A stretch of 64,000 nt of DNA from JBJHBP01 sp050485685 (lineage in GTDB: Bacteria > Pseudomonadota > Gammaproteobacteria > Steroidobacterales > Rariloculaceae): NCBI GenBank assembly GCA_050485685.1, contig JBJHBW010000006.1:1-64000 (forward strand), written 5' to 3'. The translations under genes were made by a program, and so were the position numbers. Below are positions 7,707 to 15,490 of this stretch, in pieces (the stretch's first letter is position 1; each line of letters starts with the position of its first letter). Under the pieces are notes generated by a model. That model was given only the letters and a program-made list of their open reading frames with translations. It was not told where the DNA came from and did not search any database.

Positions 7707-8876
7707 TTGCGTGTACTGATGATTTCCGACGTGTACTTCCCGCGCGTAAACGGCGTGTCTACGTCCATCAGGACGTTTCGCGAGGACCTTGCTTCTGCCG
7801 GCTGTGAGAGTGACCTGATCGCACCGGCGTATCCCGATCCGTGGCAGGACGATCCCGCAACGATGCGGGTACCGTCGCGCTTCCTGCCTTGTGATCCGGA
7901 AGACCGCATGATGCGGTTTCGCGTCGCGGCGCGTAGCGTGCGCGGCAGCGCCGGGAAGTACGACCTGGTTCATGTTCACACGCCATTCATCGCCCACAGC
8001 CTGGGAGTGAGCATCTCGCGACGGTTGCGCATTCCTCTGGTCGAGAGCTATCACACGCTGTTCGAGGAGTACCTGCATCACTACGTCCGCAATATGCCCC
8101 GGGCATGGTCGCGCCGATTCGCGCGCTGGATGTCGCTGCATCGTTGCGACGCCGTCAACACGGTGGTCGCACCTTCGCCGGCCATGGCCGACAGACTGCG
8201 GGAGTACGGCGTAACGTCGGATATCGAGGTTATCCCTACCGGTCTGAATCTCAAGGAGTTCGACGTCGGAGATGGTTCGCGCTTCCGCGCCCGCCTCGGG
8301 ATCGCAGAACAGGTGCCGGTGATGCTCTACGTCGGGCGTGTGGCCTTCGAGAAAAATATCGAGTGTCTGCTGCAGGCGTTTGAGACGGTACGCGTTGACG
8401 TACCGGAGGTGGTACTTGTGATCGCCGGCGATGGCCCGGCACGTGCCTCGCTGGAATCTCGTGTGCGCGACACGGGGCTGTCCGGGCAGGTGCGCTTCGT
8501 CGGGTATCTGGACCGACGAACCGAGCTTCCCGACTGTTACAGGGCGGCCAGCCTGTTTGTCTTCGCCTCAACGACGGAAACACAGGGCCTGGTGCTTGCC
8601 GAAGCCATGGCCAGCGAAGTGCCTGTGCTTGCGATTCCCGCCATGGGGGTGAGGGAATTTGTCTGCGGTGACGAAGGCATCATCGCAGCGCCGGAAAACC
8701 CACAGGGATTTGCGCAGCTTGCCGCAGGTTTGTTGCAGGCACCGGAGCAGCTTCGATCCCGTGGTGTGGCGGGGCGGCGCTACGTGGAACGCCGCTGGTC
8801 CAGCGCGGCGATGGCTTTGAAAATGGCAGCGCTCTACAGCCGCCTCGTCACCCCGGAAGCATCATCAGAAAAGTGA
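7707..8876 (+). CDS. GT4 glycosyltransferase, Agt-like
   Basis: 389-residue GT-B glycosyltransferase. N-terminal MISDVYFPRVNGVSTSI, the acceptor loop ESYHTLFEEYLHHY, the donor-side start MLYVGRVAFEKNIECL and the EX7E region STTETQGLVLAEAMASE are all visible. This matches diacylglycerol glycosyltransferases encoded beside plcP. The start is TTG at 7707, with GGAG 7 bases upstream; the in-frame ATG four codons later lacks a ribosome site. It is divergent from the PlcP-like gene with about 160 bases between starts. Sugar donor (UDP-glucose or UDP-glucuronate) not determinable here. Confidence 0.82.
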   Translation: MRVLMISDVYFPRVNGVSTSIRTFREDLASAGCESDLIAPAYPDPWQDDPATMRVPSRFLPCDPEDRMMRFRVAARSVRGSAGKYDLVHVHTPFIAHSLGVSISRRLRIPLVESYHTLFEEYLHHYVRNMPRAWSRRFARWMSLHRCDAVNTVVAPSPAMADRLREYGVTSDIEVIPTGLNLKEFDVGDGSRFRARLGIAEQVPVMLYVGRVAFEKNIECLLQAFETVRVDVPEVVLVIAGDGPARASLESRVRDTGLSGQVRFVGYLDRRTELPDCYRAASLFVFASTTETQGLVLAEAMASEVPVLAIPAMGVREFVCGDEGIIAAPENPQGFAQLAAGLLQAPEQLRSRGVAGRRYVERRWSSAAMALKMAALYSRLVTPEASSEK

Positions 8877-8904
8877 CCGGCCGCAGATCGAATCCTGCGG
8901 CCGG
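8877..8904 (+). terminator. hairpin terminator after the glycosyltransferase
   Basis: Perfect 10-bp stem CCGGCCGCAG / CTGCGGCCGG with an 8-base loop, starting at the base after the stop codon. No long T run follows (TGTTGCTG). Confidence 0.55.
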
Positions 8905-8975
8905 TGTTGCTGAATGGGTCGTTCTGAACAGACTGCGTGGTACAGCACCAGGCATGGTGCAGCACGAGTTCGTAT

Positions 8976-9545
8976 CTAGCGAGCGAGTTCCAGACTCACC
9001 TCGACGCTGACGCGTTCGCCAATCCAGCTCGTGTCGTTCCATCCGTCGCCGACCTTGAAGTCGAAACGGTTGATATTCATCGTACCGGTGAACGTCGCGC
9101 TGCTGCCGTTCGCATCGAAGGTGAAATCCATCGCCATCGGCCGCGTAATCCCCTTCAGTGTGAGCTCGCCGTGGGCGCGATAACTGCCTCCGTCGAGAAC
9201 CTCGATGCTCTGCGACTCGAAGCGCGATTGCGGATGATTGGTGACGTCGAAGAAATCCGCGTCACGCAGTGTGGCATCGCGGTCGTAGTCCCGTGTATCC
9301 ACGGTGTCCAGTTCGACGACGCCGACAATGCTGCCTTCCGACGGCGTTGCGGGGTCGAAATCGATTCTTGCTTCGAATGAACCGAACCGGCCTTCAAAAC
9401 GCGAGCCCTGCTGCGTTGCATGGAACTTCACCGTGCTGGAGTCGGCGGCGACATTCCAGTCCGCGTCCGTGGCAACGGCGCAGCTGGCCAGCCCCAGGCT
9501 GACAGCGGCAACAAACAACGACTCTACATAACGGTTACTGCGCAT
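8976..9545 (-). CDS. YceI family periplasmic protein, possible lipoprotein
   Basis: 189-residue exported protein of the YceI lipocalin-like family, which binds polyisoprenoid chains such as ubiquinone or octaprenyl lipids. The signal peptide ends in LGLASC, which fits a lipobox (L-A-S-C), so a lipid anchor is possible. The fold signature runs from WNVAADSSTVKFHATQQG through FFDVTNHPQSRFES to GELTLKGITRPM and the C-terminal barrel strands. The ATG at 9545 has AGGGG upstream. Confidence 0.85.
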   Translation of the reverse strand: MRSNRYVESLFVAAVSLGLASCAVATDADWNVAADSSTVKFHATQQGSRFEGRFGSFEARIDFDPATPSEGSIVGVVELDTVDTRDYDRDATLRDADFFDVTNHPQSRFESQSIEVLDGGSYRAHGELTLKGITRPMAMDFTFDANGSSATFTGTMNINRFDFKVGDGWNDTSWIGERVSVEVSLELAR

Positions 9546-9623
9546 TGGTAATCGACCCCTTGAGTCCGTGGCGTTTCAGCGCGCCATTGTATAGGCGCGG
9601 GCGCAGGCTGCAACAAAACGCGG

Positions 9624-9660
9624 CCTTACGCTTCCTGAAGGGTTTATTGACCCTGTAAGG
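9624..9660 (+). promoter_or_regulatory. nested hairpin in the quinoprotein leader
   Basis: Outer arms CCTTAC (9624-9629) and GTAAGG (9655-9660) enclose an inner stem AGGGT / ACCCT with a TTATTG loop. It lies about 150 bases upstream of the chosen start. Its role is unknown. Confidence 0.2.
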
Positions 9661-9809
9661 AGTTGGACCCGTTGCGCCCTTGTCGGTTCCGGTCGATAAC
9701 CCCCGGGACAGCCTTCAGCGCCCTTTCAGGGCCGGATGATTCAGGCTACGGTTCGCAGATGAGCAGACTTCCCTGTCATCTGCGCGGCTCTGACGAGGGG
9801 CTGCGTGCC

Positions 9810-11672
9810 GTGTCGCGTTACCCGGTGACCGGCCGCCTGATTGCGCTGGTGCTGATGGCGCTGGCGGTCTGGTCCTGTCGGCCGGACGGCGAACGGACGG
9901 ACGCCGCTGCCGCTGCCGACGCTGGTCTGCAGTTGCCGCGAGAAGTCGCGGTACGTGGGGACGCGCTGGTTGGTGCGGACTGGCGCAACGTCGGCGGTGA
10001 GCCAGGCCAATCCGGTTACTCACGACTGACCGGCATTCATCCGGACAATGTGTCGATGCTGGCACCTTCCTGGAGTCACACGCTGGAGCGCCAGCCGCTA
10101 GCCCGGGACAGCCTGCCTGTCGCCGTTTCGACGCCGCTGGTGGTGGGCGGTGTGATGTATCTGAGCCATGGCAGTCGTGTGTACGCGCTGGATGGGGCCA
10201 GCGGGGTGGAGATCTGGCGTCACTCGGGGGGTGGTGCGTCATTCGGCAGTCGCGGGCTTGCGTACTGGAGCGGAGACAGTCAGTTCGAACCGCGGCTTTT
10301 TGTCGCCGCTGCGGATCGCCTGCTGGCTCTCAACCCGCGAACGGGCAGGGCGGCGGCGGGTTTTGGTACCGGCGGGCGGGTCGTCGCCGCGATCCCGGAT
10401 GGGGCGGCGCCGCTGGTCGTTGGCACACGTGTCATCGTGCCGTCGGCTGACGGCCCCGGCATTCGTGCCTGGCACGCTGGCACCGGCAGCGACGCGTGGC
10501 GATTCGATGCAACGGGCTGGGCATCCGGAAAGGGGCAGGTGACCGCGATCTCGGCGGAGATCGATCGATCGCTGCTGTATGTGACGTTCAGTGCGCTCGC
10601 GCATGCCGACAACCTGGCTGAGGGCGACGCGGTGCCGTCATCGTCGCTGGTAGTGCTGGACATCGCCAGCGGACAGCCCGTCTGGCAGTTCGATGCCGTG
10701 CGACGTGACGTATGGCAGCACGGCATGGGGAGTCCACCGTTGCTCTATCCGGCATGGCGCAGCGGCGCGAATTCGGACGGGGTGGCGGTCGTCAGTGGCG
10801 CAGGTCTGATCTATCTGCTGGATCGGGTCGACGGCACGCCGCTGGTGGGTGTCATCGACAGTCCTGTGCCACAGCATCCGTCCGCGGCGATACCGCTCGC
10901 GCCCACGCAACCGGTGCCGCAGGGCGCAGCGGTTCATTCGCCCACACTGGCGCGCGGCGCGGTGCTCGTTGACGAAGCGCAGACCGACAGCTTCCACGCT
11001 TCGGCGTGCAGAGCGATAACGGGGGACGCCGAGTCGATTCAGGCCATCGGGCCTTTCGCACCGCTGGTCACGGAACCCGACCCTGAATCTTCTCGATCCG
11101 TTGTGCGTTTCCCTTATGAATCGACCTTTGCAGCGCGGGGAGGCACGGCGCTGGATCCGGACACCGGTTACCTTTTCGTGAACGTGAGCCACCTCGCTGC
11201 CGTGTCGAGGGATGCCGGGGAATGGGCGCCTTTCGTAGCCCATCCGCGGGCACCCACCGCGCAGGGAGCCTGGCCCTGCCAGCCACCGCCCTGGGGCGAA
11301 CTCGTGGCGATAAACACCGCGGACGGCGGCATTGCATGGCGCGTTCCGCTCGGGGTCACCGCCGGCCTCCCTGAAGTATTGCGGAACACGGGCCGGCCTG
11401 GCCGTGGCAGTCCTCTGGCCACCGCGGCGGGACTGGTGTTCGTTGCCGCTACCGATGATCGCAGTCTGCGCGCTTTCGCGTCCAACAACGGTGAGGAACT
11501 GTGGCGCGCGGAGCTGCCGTTGAATGCGTTCTCGACGCCAATGACTTACCTGGGTGCCGACGGGCGTCAGTACGTCGCGGTGATCGCCACAGGCGGCACC
11601 ATTCTTGATACCCCGGTCTGGTCACCTGCAGCGATTCCGCAGCTGCTGACGTTTGCCGTCCGTGACCCCTGA
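9810..11672 (+). CDS. PQQ-dependent dehydrogenase-like quinoprotein
   Basis: About 620 residues forming an eight-bladed propeller of the membrane-glucose/alcohol dehydrogenase type. GGEPGQSGYSRLTGIHPDNV near the N-terminus, VYALDGASGVEIWRH blades and the C-terminal stretch GRGSPLATAAGLVFVAATDD with FSTPMTYLGADGRQYVAV are family hallmarks. The N-terminus has a signal peptide (GRLIALVLMALAVWSC). The start is unclear: GTG at 9810 with GAGGGG upstream fits the signal peptide best, and TTG 9663 or ATG 9759 are in frame. Likely periplasmic oxidation of a sugar or alcohol; substrate unknown. No PQQ synthesis gene is in the window. Confidence 0.75.
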   Translation: MSRYPVTGRLIALVLMALAVWSCRPDGERTDAAAAADAGLQLPREVAVRGDALVGADWRNVGGEPGQSGYSRLTGIHPDNVSMLAPSWSHTLERQPLARDSLPVAVSTPLVVGGVMYLSHGSRVYALDGASGVEIWRHSGGGASFGSRGLAYWSGDSQFEPRLFVAAADRLLALNPRTGRAAAGFGTGGRVVAAIPDGAAPLVVGTRVIVPSADGPGIRAWHAGTGSDAWRFDATGWASGKGQVTAISAEIDRSLLYVTFSALAHADNLAEGDAVPSSSLVVLDIASGQPVWQFDAVRRDVWQHGMGSPPLLYPAWRSGANSDGVAVVSGAGLIYLLDRVDGTPLVGVIDSPVPQHPSAAIPLAPTQPVPQGAAVHSPTLARGAVLVDEAQTDSFHASACRAITGDAESIQAIGPFAPLVTEPDPESSRSVVRFPYESTFAARGGTALDPDTGYLFVNVSHLAAVSRDAGEWAPFVAHPRAPTAQGAWPCQPPPWGELVAINTADGGIAWRVPLGVTAGLPEVLRNTGRPGRGSPLATAAGLVFVAATDDRSLRAFASNNGEELWRAELPLNAFSTPMTYLGADGRQYVAVIATGGTILDTPVWSPAAIPQLLTFAVRDP

Positions 11673-11771
11673 TGGCGCGTCGTGGTAGGCTCGCCGCTGG
11701 TTTCACTACGCCGCCATTGTCCCGCGCACCGTAATCTGCGTTCACGAACAGGGCGGGCCGAGGACATAGAA

Positions 11772-12281
11772 ATGCCTAAATACCGGAAATTTAAACAAAT
11801 CCTGACGGCTGCTCTGCTTGTGGCCTTTGCGTATTCCGGCCATGCCCAGCAGCAGGAGGGAGATGACGTGATTGCAGATGGCAAGACGGTGGGTTTCGAA
11901 TACAGCCTGACACTCGAGGATGGAACCGTCATCGAGAACAATCTCGACAGCAACCAGCCCATCGAATACCAGCAAGGTGGAGGGCAGCTGCTGCCGGCGC
12001 TGGAGTCTGCGCTGGCCGGCATGCGCACCAACGAAACCAAATCAGTGACACTGGAAGCGGCCGATGCCTATGGCGAAGTCGATCCGGAAGCCTTTCAGGA
12101 GATTCCGCGCGAGAGCGTGCCCGAAGAACTCCAGGTGGTTGGCACCCAGCTCCAGGCGCCAGGCTACGAGGGTCCGATTCGCGTGCACGAGATACGTGAC
12201 GAAACTGTCGTGCTGGACTTCAACCACCCGCTGGCGGGTCAGTCCCTCACCTTCGATGTCCGAATCGTTTCGGTGAACTGA
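11772..12281 (+). CDS. exported SlyD-like FKBP peptidyl-prolyl isomerase
   Basis: 169 residues. After a signal peptide (KYRKFKQILTAALLVAFAYS, cleaved near GHA|QQ) comes a SlyD-type FKBP domain: GFEYSLTLEDGTVIENN, IEYQQGGGQLLPALESAL, then the insert-in-flap region with DAYGEVDPEAFQEIPRESVP. It should act as a prolyl isomerase/chaperone in the periplasm, whereas SlyD itself is cytosolic. The ATG at 11772 has AGGA 7 bases upstream. It lacks the His-rich tail of SlyD. About 100 bases separate it from the quinoprotein gene, so co-transcription is possible. Confidence 0.85.
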   Translation: MPKYRKFKQILTAALLVAFAYSGHAQQQEGDDVIADGKTVGFEYSLTLEDGTVIENNLDSNQPIEYQQGGGQLLPALESALAGMRTNETKSVTLEAADAYGEVDPEAFQEIPRESVPEELQVVGTQLQAPGYEGPIRVHEIRDETVVLDFNHPLAGQSLTFDVRIVSVN

Positions 12282-12291
12282 TGCTCCAGTG

Positions 12292-12879
12292 CTAGTGCAG
12301 CCACGGTCGCGGCTGCACGGGCAACTGCGCGACGGCAAAGAATTGGGACCGGGTCAGTTCCCAGATCATCGAATCCTGGACTCCGTCATCGGTGGCGGTG
12401 AGGTTATCGTCGCACTGTGTGTATCCGAGCCGCCTGGGAATGGCGGCGCCGCGGGAATTGGCTGGCTGGCACCTTATAAGCAGCCGATCGACATCCGGGT
12501 CCGCAAACAGGTGCGAGGTCATGGCTGAAACAGCTTCGGTGGCGTAGCCGCGGCGCGTGCAGCGGCTGCGTATCCAGTAGCTGATTTCGCGATCGTTCCG
12601 GCGGCGGCCCGGACGGACGTCCAATCCGCCAAACACCTTGGTTTCCGCCGTATCGAAAATGCCCCAGGCCCAGCTGCGTCCGCTCAGGAACGCTTCTCGC
12701 AGACCGTTGAGTCGGGTCGTGGTGTCGGGCAGCGTCATGCTCGCGCGACGGGCCCACGAGAATATGTCCCTCAGTTCATCCAGACTGGCGAGGACGGACT
12801 CACGCAACTGCGAGGCATCGGATGGCTTCCAGCAACGCAAAGTCAGCCTGGACGTGGCGATGTGGCTCGCAGGCGGCAT
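12292..12879 (-). CDS. GNAT N-acetyltransferase, RimJ/RimL type
   Basis: 195-residue cytosolic acetyltransferase. TSRLTLRCWKPSDASQL opens the RimJ/RimL-like GNAT fold; REISYWIRSRCTRRGYATEA carries the acetyl-CoA pyrophosphate loop (R-x-x-G-Y/A), and NSRGAAIPRRLGY matches the NxxS/A..LEKxGF motif. Some members acetylate ribosomal protein N-termini, others small molecules; the substrate here is unknown. The ATG at 12879 is chosen for GGGAGGT 5 bases upstream; ten more codons are open upstream. Confidence 0.82.
   Translation of the reverse strand: MPPASHIATSRLTLRCWKPSDASQLRESVLASLDELRDIFSWARRASMTLPDTTTRLNGLREAFLSGRSWAWGIFDTAETKVFGGLDVRPGRRRNDREISYWIRSRCTRRGYATEAVSAMTSHLFADPDVDRLLIRCQPANSRGAAIPRRLGYTQCDDNLTATDDGVQDSMIWELTRSQFFAVAQLPVQPRPWLH
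12295..12318. terminator. bidirectional hairpin between convergent genes
   Basis: Inverted repeat GTGCAGCC / GGCTGCAC with an 8-base loop, between the FKBP stop and the end of the GNAT gene (inside its last codons). No T tract. Confidence 0.35.
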
Positions 12880-13113
12880 GGTCACCTCCCGTGACTGTGG
12901 CGCGGTCACAGCGGGCCGCGCCCCGCAGGTTCCGGATCCGTGGCCTTGTTGTCTTCGTTATCGGTGCAGCGTGAGCGCCGCTTGCAGGATCCCCTTTCCC
13001 GATTCCAGATTACTGCAGTGCACGTGCCATTACCAATCCGCCTGCGCGGCAGGTACTTCGTCGCCGCGGTTTTGCTAGGCTTGCGCTACGGACAGGTTGT
13101 CGGGATCGGTGCA

Positions 13114-14310
13114 GTGGCAGGTTCATGTCGTATCAGGTGCAGTCGAGGTTCGGTCGGTAACCTTCTGGCAATGCTGTTGATTTTCGTGGTTCCGGCGTTG
13201 GCGATGGGGCAACCGCCCGACACGGGAAATCTGTCCGCCGGAACGTCGACTGCCCAGGCCCAGACCCAGGCCCAGGTCCAGGCCCCGGCTTCGGTTGCGG
13301 TTACTCCGGCGCCTTCGGCAGCGGACAACGGAACACCCGCGGCACAGCGGCCCGTCGATCCGGTGCTTTCTCCGCAGGCACGCGCCTATTTGCGGTACGC
13401 CCTGGACATCATGCAGACCTATTCGATCAATCGTGACCGCATAGACTGGCCGGATTTTCGTCATCAGATCATGCGACGCGCCCATGGTGCGGTGCATACC
13501 GAAGACACGCACGCGGCGCTGCGCGACGCCCTGCGTGCACTGGGGGACGGGCACAGCTTTCTGCGTGGGGGCAGCTGGCCGGACGGGCGCGCAATTGCAG
13601 GTCTGGTTCGCACACGCAACCCGTGGATGCAGCTGGAGCATCACCAGACCGTGCTGGACGGCATCGGCTATCTGGCGGTACCGGCATTTCCGCGCGGGAC
13701 CCATGCCATGCAACAGCAGTATGCGGCGGACATGCAGGAGGGCATCAGGGCGCTGTCCGGGCAGGTGAGCTGTGGCTGGATCGTCGATCTGCGCGGCAAT
13801 ACCGGGGGCACGTTCTGGCCCATGCTGACAGGTATCGGGCCGTTACTGGGGGATGGCGAGTGGGCAGCGGCCGTGCACGCGGACGGCCAGCGCACGCGCG
13901 TGTGGTACCGCGAGGGGCAGAGCGGACTAGGGGACCATGTGCAGTTGCGGGTTTTCGAACCGGTGCGCGAACCGCATCTGGCCGACATGCCTGTGGCGGT
14001 GCTGACCGGGCCCGCAACGGCCAGCGCCGGCGAGGCCGTTGCGATCGTATTTGGTGCGCGTGATCGTGCCCGCAGCTTCGGCGAGCCTACGCGCGGGGTC
14101 AGCACCGTCAATCAAACGTTTCCGCTTGGCGACGGAGCAGTGATGGCATTGACCGTAGCCGCGACCGCCGACCGTCTCGGACGCATTCATCAGCACGCGA
14201 TAGATCCTGACGTGAGCGTGCCGCTCGGCGAACCGGACGATCCGCTGCATGAACAGCCCGTCGTGATCGCCGCGATGGACTGGCTGGAAACCATGTCGGC
14301 CTGCAGTTGA
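13114..14310 (+). CDS. exported S41 family (tail-specific type) serine protease
   Basis: About 398 residues. A signal peptide (SVGNLLAMLLIFVVPALAMG) is followed by a Gln/Ala/Pro-rich linker, then the S41 core: LRALGDGHSFL, GYLAVPAF, CGWIVDLRGNTGG, and the catalytic serine region VLTGPATASAGEAVAIVF, with RSFGEPTRGVSTVN downstream. No PDZ domain is evident, so it is a short S41 form. Start uncertain: GTG at 13114 gives a sensible signal peptide; the open frame extends to a GTG at 12940. Periplasmic location expected; substrate unknown. Confidence 0.8.
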   Translation: MAGSCRIRCSRGSVGNLLAMLLIFVVPALAMGQPPDTGNLSAGTSTAQAQTQAQVQAPASVAVTPAPSAADNGTPAAQRPVDPVLSPQARAYLRYALDIMQTYSINRDRIDWPDFRHQIMRRAHGAVHTEDTHAALRDALRALGDGHSFLRGGSWPDGRAIAGLVRTRNPWMQLEHHQTVLDGIGYLAVPAFPRGTHAMQQQYAADMQEGIRALSGQVSCGWIVDLRGNTGGTFWPMLTGIGPLLGDGEWAAAVHADGQRTRVWYREGQSGLGDHVQLRVFEPVREPHLADMPVAVLTGPATASAGEAVAIVFGARDRARSFGEPTRGVSTVNQTFPLGDGAVMALTVAATADRLGRIHQHAIDPDVSVPLGEPDDPLHEQPVVIAAMDWLETMSACS

Positions 14311-14371
14311 TGGCGCCCATGCGCCGACTAAAGCAGTCCGGCCGACGCCCACCGTTTTGTCGTCAGCTCAT

Positions 14372-14377
14372 TATAAT
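14372..14377 (+). promoter_or_regulatory. candidate -10 element upstream of the ligJ-like gene
   Basis: Consensus TATAAT 73 bases upstream of the start codon, in the only non-coding gap here (14311-14449). A good -35 at 16-18 bases was not found, so this is tentative. Confidence 0.3.
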
Positions 14378-14449
14378 GGCCGCCACCGACGCAGCCCGCG
14401 ACCCTGTCGGGATGCCGGATAAACACATAGCAACAACCGGAAGTGAGCG

Positions 14450-15475
14450 ATGATCATAGACTGCCACGGTCACTACACGACCGCACCGAAAGCGCTGGGC
14501 GACTACCGCGACCGGCAAAAGGCCGAGCTGGCCACCAATCCGCAGCACAAGGCGGTCAAGGGTGAGGTAAAGATTAGCGACGACGAACTGCGCGAGAGCG
14601 TGGAAGGCGCGCAGCTGAAGCTGCAGCGTGAGCGCGGGACGGACCTGACCATCTTCTCGCCGCGTGCGAGCTGGATGGGACATCACATCGGCAATGAAAC
14701 CACCAGTCAGGCCTGGACCGAGCACTGCAACGATCTGATCTACCGACTTACGCAGCTTTATCCGGAGAACTTCATCGGTGCCGCCCAGTTGCCGCAATCA
14801 CCCGGTGCGCCGGTGGCCTCGTCGGTGCGCGAGCTGGAGCGTTGTGTACTGGAGCTGGGGTTTGTCGGCTGCAATCTGAATCCCGATCCCACCGGTGGTT
14901 ACTTCACCGGCCCGGATCTTGGCGATCGCTACTGGTACCCGTTGTACGAAAAGCTGTGTGAACTGGAAGTGCCGGCAATGATTCATGTCAGCGGCGCCTG
15001 CAACACGCCCTACATGCAGACTACCGGATCGTACTACCTGGCGGCCGATACGATTGCGTTCATGCAGTTGATGACGTCGGATGTCTTCAAGGACTTCCCG
15101 GACCTGAAGATGATCATTCCCCACGGCGGCGGCGCTGTTCCCTATCACTGGGGGCGCTTCCGCGGGCTGGCCGACATGCTGAAGCGACCGCCGCTGCATG
15201 AGTCGGTGCTGAACAACGTGTACTTCGACACCTGCGTCTACCATCAGCCCGGCATCGATCTGCTGCTGGACGTCATTCCGCTGGACAACATCCTGTTCGC
15301 GTCAGAGATGGTGGGTGCGGTGCGCGGCATCGATCCCGAGACCGGTCACTATTTCGACGATACCAAGCGGTATATCGATCAGAGTGCAAGACTCACCGAC
15401 GAGCAGCGCCGGCAGATATTCGAAGGCAACGCTCGCCGCGTTTTCAAGCGACTCTCGGCACGTCTGGACGGTTAG
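14450..15475 (+). CDS. ligJ: 4-oxalomesaconate hydratase (LigJ/amidohydrolase-2 type)
   Basis: 341-residue cytosolic amidohydrolase-fold enzyme. MIIDCHGHYTTAPKAL (metal-binding HxH at residues 6 and 8), FSPRASWMGHHIG, NFIGAAQLPQSPG, IPHGGGAVPYHWGRFRGL and FASEMVGAVRGIDPETG closely resemble LigJ from the protocatechuate 4,5-cleavage pathway, which hydrates 4-oxalomesaconate to 4-carboxy-4-hydroxy-2-oxoadipate. Length agrees. GGAAG precedes the ATG. None of the other lig genes is nearby, so the gene is isolated in this window; a related gallate-pathway or other hydratase role is possible. Confidence 0.85.
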   Translation: MIIDCHGHYTTAPKALGDYRDRQKAELATNPQHKAVKGEVKISDDELRESVEGAQLKLQRERGTDLTIFSPRASWMGHHIGNETTSQAWTEHCNDLIYRLTQLYPENFIGAAQLPQSPGAPVASSVRELERCVLELGFVGCNLNPDPTGGYFTGPDLGDRYWYPLYEKLCELEVPAMIHVSGACNTPYMQTTGSYYLAADTIAFMQLMTSDVFKDFPDLKMIIPHGGGAVPYHWGRFRGLADMLKRPPLHESVLNNVYFDTCVYHQPGIDLLLDVIPLDNILFASEMVGAVRGIDPETGHYFDDTKRYIDQSARLTDEQRRQIFEGNARRVFKRLSARLDG

Positions 15476-15490
15476 CCCCGAACGCAGCGG

